Below are positions 48,701-60,849 of a stretch of 64,000 bases of DNA, piece by piece. Numbering within the stretch: the stretch's first letter is position 1; the number at the start of each line of letters is the position of its first letter. The stretch covers positions 9,238,001 to 9,302,000 of the forward strand of contig JANVAS020000203.1 of NCBI GenBank assembly GCA_027563935.2, given 5' to 3'. The notes under the pieces were generated by a model, which had not been told where the DNA came from, searched no databases, and saw only the letters and a program-made list of their open reading frames with translations. Both the position numbers and the translations under genes were made by a program. Source of the DNA: Costus lasius. Its lineage: Eukaryota; Streptophyta; Magnoliopsida; Zingiberales; Costaceae.

Positions 48701-49023
48701 GGTAGACTAGAAGTTTACACAGGGGTTGATGAGTTTAATTAGATTGATAAGTCAGTGAAAGGTAGGTTCTAACCTAGTTAAACATTAGGTTGGACTATTA
48801 AAAGGGGATAGCTTGTAAATTAGAAAGTAAATTCCATTTAACTAAATCGATTTGCCTAGATTATGAGATCACAGTAAAAATTGGTATTTAACTCTAGATC
48901 TCTATGAGATTGATATTTAATTACTTCCACAAATCATGAACTTGCGGTGTCCTTATTACTTTGTACCATTGTTTCAATAGTGATATCAAGTAGTATTTGG
49001 CAACATTGTTGGTGATGTCTTCA
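45765..49023 (+). repeat. Second solo LTR of the 43802 family, split by a B-type LTR
   Basis: It starts TGATGATACAAT and ends GATGTCTTCA, flanked by CTAGG (45760-45764 and 49024-49028). Less the inner 1750-bp LTR and its 5-bp duplication, its length is 1504, almost that of the LTR at 43802. It interrupts an RT relic. Confidence 0.87.
46417..48166 (-). repeat. B-type solo LTR (1750 bp)
   Basis: It starts TGTTGGGAAACCCCGGG and ends CATATATACCAACA, the ends of the B LTR in the same minus orientation. Flanks are ATTCG (46412-46416) and ATTGG (48167-48171), a 5-bp duplication with one change. It is shorter than and quite diverged from the LTRs of B. Confidence 0.85.
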
Positions 49024-49028
49024 CTAGG

Positions 49029-49530
49029 ATAGATGACCTGTTTCCTCAAATGCAAGGTACGTAAGTCTACTCTAAAATTGACTTGAGATTCAGAAATCAA
49101 TAGTTAAGAATTAAAGAATATGACATAAGCATTTAGAATGAGACATGGACATTATAAAATTTTGGTTATGCCATTTGGTTAACAAATGCCCCTACTGTAC
49201 TTATGAACTTAATGAATAGATTTTACCATGAATACTTGGATAAATTTGTGATTACCATTATTAATGGCATTCTTATATACTCTAAATCTCAGGAGAAACA
49301 TGAAAACCATTTGAGATTGGCTTTATAAATTTTGAGGAAGGAGCTAAGTTAAGCAAGTATGAATTTTGGCTTAGTGAAGTTATTTTTCTTTTTACGAATT
49401 TTGAGGAAGGAGCTAAGTTAAGCAAGTATGAATTTTGGCATAGTGAAGTTATTTTTCTTGGACATATGATTTTAGAAAAGGGTATATCTATAAGCCTTAG
49501 CAAGACCCATATAGGAGGTTGGTAGATGGG
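49029..49530 (+). pseudogene. Gypsy reverse transcriptase relic, part 2
   Basis: It continues part 1: IDDLFPQMQG, a degraded palm, LVMPFGLTNAPTVLMNLMN, then VITIINGILIYSKSQEKH, where the usual YFDD/FIDD box is degraded to IING. A 69-bp tandem duplication follows at 49328-49465, then FLGHMI. It has several stops and frameshifts. It is probably a Del/Tekay-like or similar chromovirus RT, but lineage cannot be settled. Confidence 0.82.
49328..49465 (+). repeat. 69-bp tandem duplication in the RT relic
   Basis: AATTTTGAGGAAGGAGCTAA starts at 49328 and again at 49397. The two copies are nearly identical over 69 bp although the surrounding RT is heavily decayed, so the duplication postdates inactivation. 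Confidence 0.92.
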
Positions 49531-49866
49531 TTCTCCAAGATAGCATTACCCTGAACAAGACCCATATAGAAAAAATATTAGAATTAATGGGATGATATAT
49601 GTGAATAGTTGATGTGTCTGCAAATGCATGGATATATCGAAATATATCAAACCCACATGGACTTATGTGTTAAGTACAAATGAATTATTTTCTACTAGCT
49701 AAGCAAATCAAGTTTTTGAAAAATTCAAAATTAAATATTATTGAAAAAACTAAATGAGAGAAATCCAGGACAAGATTTCACCAGTCTAATAATTGATAAT
49801 AACATTACAATAAATATCCATGTCAATTATTTAAAATTTGGTAAATAAAAATACATTAAAGTTAGA

Positions 49867-50792
49867 TGATGATATATTTTTATAGTGTTTTTATACATAT
49901 TTGTTATAAATTTGTGTCATATTTTTCTCTATTTACATGCTAATTTATATAAAATTATTAGATTTTGCAAAAAAAATACTCTCTCTATATTTTTGATTTT
50001 TCAAGTAAAAAAGGACCAAATTGAAGCAAAATTAAGAGATTTTATCAAAACAAAGTTCAAAGCATAGAAAGGAAACTTAGCAAAAAATATAGAGTCCAAA
50101 GCTGAATGAAAGTTATTAGCAGTGATTATAGGGCAATGATGGAGTTTGCAAAAAGTATAGTGTGAATAGTACTTCCTAAGGAGAGAAGAAACTAATCCTC
50201 AAATTTCAAGTCATTCTGAGCCAAGTTGATAATCGTGGCTCGTGATTACAATCATGACCCATGATTCTATTTTGAAGTTGACCCCAATTCGAGCAGATGA
50301 TAGAGGATGAGTACTCATTGGATTTCTCCTTCGACACTATAAGAAGATCTCCAAGCTTAGGGCTTAGAGGGGGCATTCACGAGGCAACAATTTGACCACT
50401 TCTAAGCTTCTCTTGTCACTTCCTCATGTCGAATCAAAGCCAAGAAGGCATCGGTAGTGCAATACCCAAGTTTTGACTTCCAACTCTTGTAGCCTCAAGA
50501 ATATGAGAAATTGGGAGGAATAACTCATCTAGAGGGAAGGGATGAGAGTGAAGGAGAGTTACGAGTTTAAATTTTATTGAAATTCATCAAAAATCGGGAG
50601 AGATCTAAGCGAGAATAGAAACAACTATGAGTAGGGAAGAAGCTAAGTTTAATCGCACAATCACGGTCAAGAGAAAGAAAATCTATATTTTGATAATTCT
50701 TCATTAGGGAGTTGCAAATTTTATTTTTTTTCACTTTCTAAATTAATTGAACACATTAACTTAGGGTTTAATTTTGCTTTCGTGACTATTCT
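49867..50792 (+). repeat. Partial LTR of the 43802/45765 family
   Basis: TGATGATATATTTTTATAG and the next 200 bp align with the LTR start at 45765. The right end is missing; a new sequence starts at 50793. Confidence 0.7.
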
Positions 50793-51091
50793 GTTGGGAA
50801 AAAATCACAGGCAAATAAAAAATATGTAACAAAAAAATAGCCTGAAACTATGTTTTCCTCCAAGAGTATCCATGTGAAATGAACTATCCATGATGATAAT
50901 TTAACCTTGAAAGCTTGCTTGACATCAATGACTCCTTGAAGATCACCCGACTTCACACTTGGTGCTAACTTCAAAAATATGAACTCGGCCTTGGTGCTCA
51001 CAGCAAGAGAGGAGGGCGGCATTGCAAGGCGAGGAGGAGAGAGCGTCAGCCACACAAAGAGAGGAGATTAATTTGTACGTTTGTAGCTAGG
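50793..51091. other. Short LTR-like fragment, B-like end
   Basis: It begins TGTTGGGAAAAAATC, similar to the reversed end of copia LTRs here, but has no second end or target duplication that I can see. Confidence 0.4.
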
Positions 51092-52564
51092 TGATGCGAT
51101 TGCAAGTGCACGATTTTATCGATGTAATAAATATAGATCATTCCCAATGAGGATCTAGCAGTCAAGTATCAATTACATGGTCAATCTATAGCTAGACGAT
51201 TTAGAGAGTGTTTTTGTTCGAAAACTTCTAAGTGTGAAAGAGCAAGGAGCGTTTATGGTAGAAAACTTATACGGAGAGAATTGGGACTAGGGTTTCACTA
51301 CGCAGACAAGTTAGAATTTAATAAAATAAATCTTCATATAGAAACTTTAAAGCGTTGAAAGGGATTTGTCCTCGTGTACAGATTACCTTTTCTCGAAGTG
51401 TAATCCGGCAATCACCATAATTCCCTACTCTCATCACAATTATCGTAATTAGGCCTCTTAAGCTTTGTGACAAATCATAAAATCCTTCATGTGAATTCAA
51501 ACTACTCACATGATTGAATTCATAAGTTTGAAAAGAATAGATCTGACAGCGCGATTCACCTCTTGGTCCTTCTCGCGACGTCTCAGACGCAATAAAACTT
51601 GGCCAGAGTATTAAAGTGGAATAAGTACAATTCTAATCAAATAAACTCAATAAAATTCTTGACAAAGATTAATACAAAAGGTTTAATTCATAAAATGTTA
51701 ACAGGCTACACCCCAAATCTCAAACATGAAGTTTAAGCAGTCATGTTCATAGAATACAGCTTAGAATATGATGAATTCAACATGAAAACTGAATAAAACT
51801 GCAAGGAAATATTAGGATAATTAATGAAACCCTTCTCTTTAATCAAAAGATGAAGATCGAGCAGCAAAATCCCTCCTTTGCATGATTTCCTCGACAGAAT
51901 TTCTCCTAGTCGCTTGACTTCGCCCTAGTCATTGCCTCTATCTAAATTCATATAAAAAATCTCTCTAAAACCTTTAAAAATCTTCTCTTTTATAGTTCAA
52001 TCAGTGTGGGACCCTTTTGGGAAGGTTTCTCCAAAGTTTGGTTAAGTTTTGACTCGATTTGAGATCAAATCCTGCGAAAAACCAAGATTGGCGGATGTCT
52101 TCACGAGCTATGAAGCATTCACGGCTACAACAGTGAAAGTCTCTATGAATAAAAATAGCTTCTAGCCATTGTGCACCGAGTCATCCATGGCCCATGAACG
52201 ATTCATGGGTGTGGCCGTGAAAGTCTCTGTGCAAAAGTGGGTTTTGACGTAGAACTGTTCTTTTGCGTAGCGTGATACTCACAGCCCGTGAATGACTCAT
52301 GGCTGTGACCATGAATATTTCGTTTGACCTCTGTTTGCTCCAAATTCGATGTGTAGCTTTGTCTTTTCCTCAGTAATCATTTCGTGGCCTCAAAACTCAT
52401 TAAATCCATCTTCTTTTATTGTATTTTCATGAAAACCAAGGAAAAAAATAAAGATTTCATACCATAGGAGATAAAAACATTAAAAATTAATATAAAATCA
52501 TACAATTAAGCACAAAATATTATATAAAATATAGGAAAAAGTATGATATAAATGTAATGCATCA
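51092..52564 (-). repeat. Athila/Tat-type 3' LTR on the minus strand (1473 bp)
   Basis: On the minus strand it starts TGATGCATTACATTT (52564) and ends CACTTGCAATCGCATCA (51092), parallel to the LTR at 59001. On its interior side (52570-52600, minus strand) lies TTGCTTGAGGACAAGCAAAA, the string that typically precedes the 3' LTR in Athila/Tat elements. The flanks do not match, so it is not a solo LTR. It carries several ATGGCCGTGAA-like motifs. Confidence 0.8.
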
Positions 52565-54111
52565 AAATACCCTATAGTTAGAATTTTGCTTGTCCTCAAG
52601 CAATACCATAATACGTAAAGGGAATGTAAAGATAAGGAACACTCGTTCATTCTTCCCCAACATGTTTTGAGTCCACAATTTAAGAAATCAATTTTTGAAA
52701 ACTTATAAAATTTAAGAAATAACATGTTTGACGCAAACTCTCAAGATTTTACAATCTAAGACACATCCAATCTCAACTTACTAAGCATCATAAACTTTTA
52801 CTTTAAGAAATCCAATTTACTTGACAGATGAAATCCTCATTTCTAGAATCTAGGGGATGTTTCTGAGTAAAGAGACTTTTAGAGAAAATTGGTCTTTAAA
52901 CGGTTATATGTCATTTCCTATTAGCATCATAACATTGTTTAAAGTATACTACATAGTAGTATAATAGAACTCATATTCTTAATCATGAAAAGTCAACGGA
53001 ATTGTCCACTTGACCTTTAGCTCTCTCTTTTTATTACCCTTTTCTTGGGTTTTTTTTATATAGAGAGCCAGTCAAGGGCATGGTACTTAAATCGTTATCG
53101 ATCTTTCTACATGAGGGATAAATATTTATTTTTATAGTCTCCCCTCTATTACTTGATCAAGATAGATTTAAAGTATACCAACTCATGGTTTAATATAACT
53201 CATGACTTCAAATTCTTTAACTATAGGAGTTAGAGCAAGTCTCTTTATACTAATGTCACCAATTTTCTATCCATGAAAAATTCTCTATCAAGCAAAAATA
53301 AATAAATTAAACTTAAGTATTTTCTATTCTACTTGTATCACAAGGATGCGCAACATTTCATACATGCATTTTATCTATACCAGAATATTGCTTAGTTAAA
53401 AATTTTATTCTACATGAAATTTCAAAAATCCCTAAGTCATCAAATCAATTAGACAAAATGCTTTCTAATTACAAAGTCAGGAATAAAATAGACTCGTATA
53501 TCCTTAAAAATCATAGGCATTCAAGATACATATTAATAGAGTTTGAATAAAGTCAATATGCCTGAGGGTACCTTAGATTTAAATTTTTGCATATACTTAT
53601 CATTCAATCAATACATGTCATAGGTCAGAATTTTTTTTTTGCAATAATTCGTCTTAAAATATAAGGTAATTCCTTGTCAAATTATATCAACTCATCATTT
53701 CACACATCAGAAAACATAAAAAACTTTACCACATATGAAATATCAATATTTTTCATCACAATCATGCATCAAACATCATTTACTGTCACATTTTTGCATT
53801 CAAATGTCACTTACTATCACAAACATCACATTTCAACATAATACCCCATACCACAAAGATCAAAACATCAATATACATACCATGTAATCACCATGTATCG
53901 AAATATATCCAAATATATGCAATACCATCACAAATATTAGAATATCAACATAAAATTAACAAGTCCTTGACAAAGTACCAAACACCGAATACAACACATA
54001 CACACATATATAAACCAAAATTAGTCAAATGTGTATGCTGCATGAAATATCGCCCTTCCTCATGGATAAGACGCAAGTTAGATACCATGAATAAAAGTAT
54101 GCATCATCCTC

Positions 54112-54170
<59 letters not shown>

Positions 54171-54238
54171 AAATAAAATATTCACAAAAGATTAGTCGGC
54201 CTATGTGTCTCAGAATCCTCCTCCTCCTCATCTCCTCT
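52565..54238 (-). other. 3' untranslated region of the minus-strand Athila/Tat-type element
   Basis: AT-rich noncoding sequence between the LTR at 51092 and the ORF remnant at 54239. Long untranslated stretches after pol are common in this lineage. Includes a TA microsatellite. Confidence 0.55.
54113..54167. repeat. TA dinucleotide microsatellite
   Basis: About 27 uninterrupted TA units. Such runs are hypervariable and prone to assembly error. Confidence 0.97.
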
Positions 54239-54460
54239 CTACTGTGCGGAGGGTCTTGGGAGATGCTGCCGTAATAACTCCTCTATCGCGCGAAGAGAAT
54301 GAAAAGTCCTCCTCTGGCTCTGCTCCAAGCGCGATATGTCATCGTGCATCCTCCGCTGCTCAGCTCGCATTTGATACAACACTATCTTGATCGAGGCTAA
54401 AGTAGATGGCCAAGCAGATGTGGACAATCCAGTAGTGGTGGATGGCTCGACAGGAGGCAT
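54239..54460 (-). pseudogene. Possible post-integrase ORF remnant of the Athila/Tat-type element
   Basis: The 73-codon frame has a Pro/Ser/Thr-rich start and a charged, probably helical stretch rich in Arg, Glu and Gln (MRAEQRRMHDDISRLEQSQ). Such low-complexity plus coiled-coil tails occur at the ends of Athila/Tat gag-pol or env-like ORFs, and position fits. I do not recognise a named domain. It may be chance. Confidence 0.35.
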
Positions 54461-54589
54461 AGTCGGTTAAGATGTCGGCAGTGATGTAGAAGGAGTCACC
54501 TCTCTAGGACCTCCCCCACCCTGGGTGATGCAGACAGAGCTAGCACTAAAGAGGGGGAGGAACTGGATGAGAAAACACCCCCCCCTCCC

Positions 54590-56515
54590 CCCCATAATTT
54601 TCTATGAGCATAACACGGGCAGGTCGTGAAGCCCATCACGGGAGTGACAGCCTCGACGAAAAATGCAAGATAGAAGCACAACTGTGAGTGCCATTATGAG
54701 CAGGCCATGAATGCCTCGGCAAAATCTTGCGTGCCCGATCATAGCCATGAACACGATCATGGGTAGGCTATGATCTCCTGGGCAAAAAATAGAAAAAATA
54801 GTGATTCTAGATGCAAACGCAAATACGGCCATGAACACTATCACGGCTATGCTGTGAAAGCCTCGGCAAATCTTGGAGCGGAAGATCACGGCCGTGAACA
54901 CCATCACAGTGATGTCTCATATTCTTATAGTCTTTTTGACTTATATTTCCTGGAAAATCAAGACCTATTATCAAGCTTTTACATCTCTTTCCAGCTTATT
55001 TCAGTAACTTTCTTCAGAAACTTCACTATTTGTCATGTTTGTTGAATACAGGATAATTCACTCACTTTTGAAGCTAATTGGAAGTACATTTACATTTCCA
55101 AGTGAATCAGGATTCATAACAAGAAGTTTGGCTTTAGATGGAAGTAATTTGAAGAATTACGGCTGAGGCCATAATCTACATCACGACCGTAATTCTCTGA
55201 CAGACTATATAAAAGACCCGTTTCTATATGAGCATAGGCAGACGCGATCATAAATTCTTCGACGATAACTTTTCTGATAAACACGCCCTCGACAAGAAAA
55301 TTACGGGCATGGTCATGATTTGCCTCTCGACTGAACTCTCGCATCCGGCACAAGAATTTATCCGTAGCCGCCAGAACTTATTACTGGCCATCATGGATTA
55401 AATGAGCATTAATCGTCCGAAGGTTACGAGAATTAATGAGGCTGCAATTAATGCATTTTTATTACAAGTAATGAATGCGGAGTTTATTTGGATTATTTAT
55501 TAGCCATCAAGACTCATAATGGAAGTTAAGTTAAGAATACGAAGAGACACGCCATCAAAAGCCATAATGGGGATTTAATCTAGAGTTTAATTCCAAGATT
55601 TAATTCCAAATTTAATTCAGAATACGAAGAGCCACCAGGTTTTCTATATAAAGGACTCAAGATTACCGAATTGAGGGAGCGCCCAGAAGGCGCCTAGAGG
55701 CCTAGGGAGTGCCCAGTCGGGGCTCCAAGGGTAGAGAGGAGGACTACGCTCGAGAGCTCAGAGTTCGGTGGTGACGAAGAACGCGAGTCATTTCAAGAAG
55801 AAGAAGGCGACTTCAAAGGAGGAGAGAAAGGAGTTTGTTTAATTCTTTTCTCATCTTTACTTCGTTTAGTCTTCTTTACGTGCTGATCGAAAGGCTTGTA
55901 CTTGTCGTAACCATATATGTATTAGCATAAAAACCTCAATCGGGATTTGGGCATAGCCCGTCTTTTTGATTTACAAGTCTTAATGTTAAGAATTACTTTT
56001 GGATGTATCTTTCAAGGCTATTTGATCGTGGTTTGTCTCATTCGTGTTTATCGTTTCTTGGCCAGATCGGTTTTCACTTTAGTTGATTGTGGTAAAAGCT
56101 GAGAGGTGAATTGCAATCAATGGATCCTCCTTAATCAATCATGTGTGCTCTACTACTTGAACACTTGATACCAACGAGAGTTGTAGAGACCACTTGGGGA
56201 ATCTTCTTATCTTATTTCAACATGATCTATTTATGCTTAGTCCACCGCGAGAGTAGGAGACTAACTAAGTAGATCGTGTAGTTGTCCACCGCGAAGTAGG
56301 AGACTAAATAAGTTGCTGAGTTGTGCACCCGAGAGGGGTACGGCTCAAGGGGACATGTCCTTGGTTTCCAAAAGATTTTCTAAGCAATACTTTTCATTTC
56401 GCTTGCAGGTTGATTAACGTGGTGAACCCTGATTTTTTGATTTCTCTCATATCTGTAGGACCTTTATTTTATTGCACTTTTAGCTTAGCTTGTATCATCA
56501 ACGGAGTTTTTTAAT
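54590..56515 (+). repeat. Mosaic of Athila/Tat-like LTR pieces
   Basis: The stretch holds repeated ATCACGGCCGTGAA / CATAGCCATGAACA motifs (54690-54910), TATA boxes at 55206-55214 and 55645-55653, and a tail with the phrases GAGAGTAGGAGACTAACTAAG and CACCGCGAAGTAGGAGACTAA (56240-56310) as in the LTRs at 43802 and 45765. Ends could not be fixed. Confidence 0.5.
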
Positions 56516-57109
56516 TGCTTAGCTATCGAAGATTAGAAGATTTGGTTCTTGACAACCCATCCCTGAGGGAACAATATCTTAAGTACTACATCGGTAAGCC
56601 ATGCGCTTGCGGATCTTATGCAACACACAGCCAGGCCATGATCTCCTCAACGATTTTTGAACCATCCGATCACAATCGTGAACAGCATCACGGCCAAGCT
56701 GTTAATGTCCCTGAAGATGCAGAATTGCCTAGGAGGCCCCATTTTCATGTACATCGCTCTCCGTACCACATTCCTTCATCACAATACAAACCAGAGGAGC
56801 CCAATAAGGCAATAATCTAGCGATCCCAATGTTCAAGCCAATAGCCGGACCGGTATATGGGAGTGATCAGCCTCCTCTCGGTCCATACCGAGATCCTCTA
56901 TCCATGGGCCTCCCAACTCAACCCACCAAAGGCCCAGCCCAAGACGGATATCATAATCATATTAACAACATGGCCCAATAGCAAGCCTCCACCATAATGA
57001 ACTAGCGAACAATCTCAAAGTTTTGTAGCTTTGTTGCGGCATGTTCAGAGCTCGTTTAACCGCCATATGCCATCCTCATGCACCAAGGAATCAAGGACAT
57101 GCACAGAGC
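56516..57109. other. No recognised gene
   Basis: Probably internal sequence of a decayed element. The ORF at 56515-56820 shows no domain. Confidence 0.45.
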
Positions 57110-57855
57110 TTCAGCAGTAGTTGGTAGAAGTTTATCTTATTTTGTCTTATGTAGTAGTCTTGACTACTTTTTGGCTGTAAAAGTAGGTACTTGGTAGGAT
57201 TCAGCCCTTGTCTTGTTCCTCCTCTCTTATCTTATAAAAGAGAAGGTGTGGGCTGGCGTTTCTCTGTAGTTCTCTAGTAGTAGTAGAGTTCTCATAGTGA
57301 GCTGAAAGAGTAGAGGCTAGTGCCTCAACTCCGACGAGTGTGCTATAAGGGTCGAGGTTGGTGCCCCGACTCATTGTGTTTCCCCTGCGATTGCAAGAAG
57401 TAAATCCCACCGTCTCTAGTGGGTCAGGTTCACCTATTTTCATAAGTCTATCGCGTTCTCTTTCTGTTGTGTTTTGGCACTCTTCCCCCTTCACCCCTCC
57501 ATGAGTATCCATACATCGGAGGCGTGGGGCGATTTTTTTGCTTTTAGTGTGTCCGTAGGCTCATAGGTCCGTGTCCAAAGCCCCACCAAACCATTGTCCC
57601 CTCGAAACATGCTACGCTTGAATTGCTCGCTAAGAGGTTAGTGAGTGGATTTCATAGACTTGGGTACCATTCGGTTCTCTCTTGCAATAGTGTTGCCCTG
57701 AAATGAATTCGCCGCTAATTTCCCTGTGTTTTTCCCTGCACTTTCTCATTGTTGTTTACTTCCCTTTTCTCAAGACCCTCTCCCCTTTTTCTAGCATCAT
57801 CTAAACACCGTAGACTACGAAACTAAGGACCAACCCTCCTATGGTAGCTAAATCA
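57110..57855 (+). repeat. Possible short LTR with primer site
   Basis: A TATA box (TATAAAA, 57233-57239) and the end AATCA at 57855 are followed by TGGTATCAGAG at 57860-57870, an iMet-type primer site. The left end is uncertain. No partner LTR is in the window, and internal sequence is lost after about 1 kb. Confidence 0.5.
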
Positions 57856-57859
57856 ATTC

Positions 57860-57870
57860 TGGTATCAGAG
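57860..57870 (+). other. Primer-binding-site-like sequence
   Basis: TGGTATCAGAG, matching the tRNA-iMet sites of the copia and CRM elements here. Confidence 0.65.
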
Positions 57871-59000
57871 GAGTTGCGTATTAAATTCTTATTGTTCGCG
57901 CATGGTCCAACTCCGATGCATTGGCATACTTCAGCATAATTTTTGCAGTATCCACATTCTACACTTGGTGTGTTTTTGATGTATAACTAGATTTATGCCC
58001 TAGAATCCCCTTAGGTATGTAGCTCTTCCATGTTGTAGTTTTCTAAATGCAAGAGTAGATTTCAGATGGTTAAGAGTCCTAAGCATGTGAATTCAGAGTG
58101 GGAGGTGAACTTGGATTAGGAACACCTGACGCCCCCTTGTGGGAAGGGGGCCAACCCCTTCTAACCCTTGATCAGCAAGCTTTTATTGACGGCCTCAAGA
58201 TGAGATTCTGATAATATGTATAGACTTCTTCAACTTTAGCTATCTACAAGTTCACACCTCTTCACCATCACAAGAGCAAAAGGTCTCAGCAACATGGTAG
58301 AAAAATTAGATGATAGAGGTGAGGGGCCTTCGGCTCACCCTCAAAGGATCACGAATAAGGGGCCAATGGCACTCCCTGAACAGACAGCAATGCTAACACA
58401 AGTAAATTTTCATTCAAAGAGTATACTAGTGCAGTGTGTAAAATTACATGAACTTTAAACCTAGCTCCCAACGTTCATATTTCAGATGGCATTTAGAATT
58501 CCAGTTTGGTTGCAGGATATTTGATTCGCAGCATTATTGTGATTGGTGGTTGTGGGCGGAGGATGTCCTTTGCGCATGCAGAATGTTGTTTGCTGTCTTG
58601 CTAATTTGATGGTTGATGTGGCTATTAACATTTGTCTTGGCTAGATGCATGTCTTCAAACTGAGTTGATTAGTTGGAGGTAATTGTCTTGTGGCTACTGA
58701 CATTTGTCCTGGCTAGATGCTTGACTGTTGACTTGAGCTTGCTGATAATGTTGAGATTGAATATGGGCTGGAATTCCATGTGAGATTGCTTTGTAGTTGG
58801 GGAGCCAAGGTGCCATGTAAGTCCAAGTACAGGTGCAATAAACCTAGCTAAACAACCTATTACATTCACTACAAAAGGAAAAAAGATTTAGAAAATAAAT
58901 CCTAGGCTAAGGTCCTAACTACAAATTACCACATTCAAGTGTAGAGTTACAAAATTGTCCCACCAACTAGTCTCATAACCATCAAGACTAGGTGGGACCG
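57871..59000. other. Decayed internal sequence, no clear gene
   Basis: An ATG at about 58294 opens a short frame (MVEKLDDRGEG) that could be a gag start but ends after about 50 codons. Nothing else is recognised up to the Athila LTR. Confidence 0.4.
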
Positions 59001-60687
59001 TGATGACACCGTAATTTATCATAATTTCTATACCATTTTATTGATGGTTTTGTGTCATATTCATAGACTTTGCTTATTTTTATTCCCTTTTTATCAATAT
59101 TTCCGGAATCTACACTCTTTTCTATTTTTAATGATTTTTAGGCAAAAATGCATGTTTTTCAGTCGATTTCAAACAATTCAAATGCATAATTGAATTCACA
59201 ACATCAAAATGAGATCACATGTCAAATTTCCGCAAATTTGGAGCTTCAGGGGAAATTACGGCACCCCCAGATTACGGCACTACCGTAAAGAACGTTATGG
59301 TACCGTATGTCCAGAAGATTTCATGCCGAGACCTCACTCTTCAGATTACGGCACTGCCGTAAAAACCATTACGGCCGTAATTACGACGCTACTCGCGACT
59401 TTCCCGGTCAACTCCGATGCCCAATTTTTGTGCGGTAGATTACGGATGATCCAGGCCCTAATATTCAAAGCTATAAGAAGGCAAAAGGGAGCCATTGAAG
59501 AGACGAAGCCAAGCACACCAAAAGCCCTAATTTTCGTTCACCATAGAGAGAGAAATTGCCTCACACGCCGCCGCCCTAGGTTTCACCGCCGGGAAGTGTA
59601 CAGTGCATCTCCGGCCATGATATTTGAGTGGAAGCTACACATAGAGGGGGAGAAGGAGCACCTAATGTTTCAACGTGATCGGAGATCAGACGGAGGAGAA
59701 ATCTCTATAAAACCGAGCGTCGCTGCTGTTCGCCCAGATTACGGCAGTAAACTTCTTTACGGCCGTACTGTAATTTTCACTCTTCCTCTGTTTCAATTTT
59801 CTTCATCATGAATCATTGTAATCTTCCTTCTATGATAGCTTAAACCTATTTTGGGACATGGGGGAGTAATTCACTTGAGTTTTAATGACTAGATGACTAT
59901 CTTTTCTATTATTTCATCTTGTTTAATCTTAGCATGATGATTTTACTAATGTGATATTTTGTTCTTAGACTCTCCTTAGATCTATAATATTATTTATGTT
60001 TTAGAATTTTCGCTATTGACTAAAAAGTAATTGCTTGAGAATTTGGAACCCTAGAATTGCATGATAGGAACCCTTTTTAGGTTAGTTCTTGTTTGTTTGA
60101 TTATAGTAAGCTAACTGCCATGATAATAATATAAATATAGGGTTGAGTCTAAGCTTTCAAACGTGGAGATCTTGTGCGAAAGCAAAGATCGGAACGTTAG
60201 AGAACATTGAGTAAAACTAGTGTCGAGATTCGGATGCACGAAAGTGATCCTTGAAATTCCACTAGAGATTATCGACTTAGAACTCGGATGCACGAAAGTG
60301 ATCCTTGAGTTCTCAGTTTGATGATTTACTTATCATTAGCGTTGGGACGACTCTTGCACAAGAGCGAAGATTTATCCCTGCATGGTTGTCTGAACGAAAG
60401 TGAGATAATCCTTTTATTCAAGTAAATTGCATCTTTGTCATGATGAAATTAAACTGATGAAATCTCTATTCATGTCTAGTCATAAAAATTAAAGTGAACG
60501 AAACCTTAATCCGAGCTTCTCTCTCTGATAATTCCGTTTCAGCGCATTGGTCTTCGTTTGCTAGTTTGCACTCTTTCGATTGCCTAGATAGTGAAAAATC
60601 AATTATTCGGTTCTTAGCAACATAGGTCCCTATGGATTCGATACTTTCTTTATTACTTCGAGTATCCGTACACTTGCGGACACAACA
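59001..60687 (+). repeat. 5' LTR of an Athila element (1687 bp)
   Basis: It starts TGATGACACCGTAATTT and ends CTTGCGGACACAACA, right before an Athila-type primer site. A TATA box, TATAAAA, lies at 59706-59712. Several dyads of the form ATTACGGC...GCCGTAAT occur at 59258-59385. The 200-codon ORF at 59209-59811 is inside the LTR and shows no domain. Confidence 0.9.
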
Positions 60688-60693
60688 AGTTTT

Positions 60694-60711
60694 TGGCGCC
60701 GTTGCCGGGGA
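60694..60711 (+). other. Primer binding site of the Athila element
   Basis: TGGCGCCGTTGCCGGGGA is the characteristic primer site of plant Athila/Tat elements, seven bases after the LTR. Confidence 0.94.
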
Positions 60712-60849
60712 CCTTAGTTCTTGTTGATATTGAAGATATTGAGAATTTTGCTAAACTACGTATTATTTATGTTTTACCTTTCTATCCTTTTATGTTTATT
60801 TGAGTTGTTTGATCCATCTACTTTAGTGTGCACAGAAAATCTAGATCGG

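Noticed and set aside
54570..54595. Poly-C tract as an origin or regulatory element
   Set aside because: Simple low-complexity run; nothing around it supports a function.
59209..59811. 200-codon ORF as a host or env-like gene
   Set aside because: It lies wholly inside the Athila LTR, spans a TATA box and the ACGGCCGT dyads, and shows no domain.
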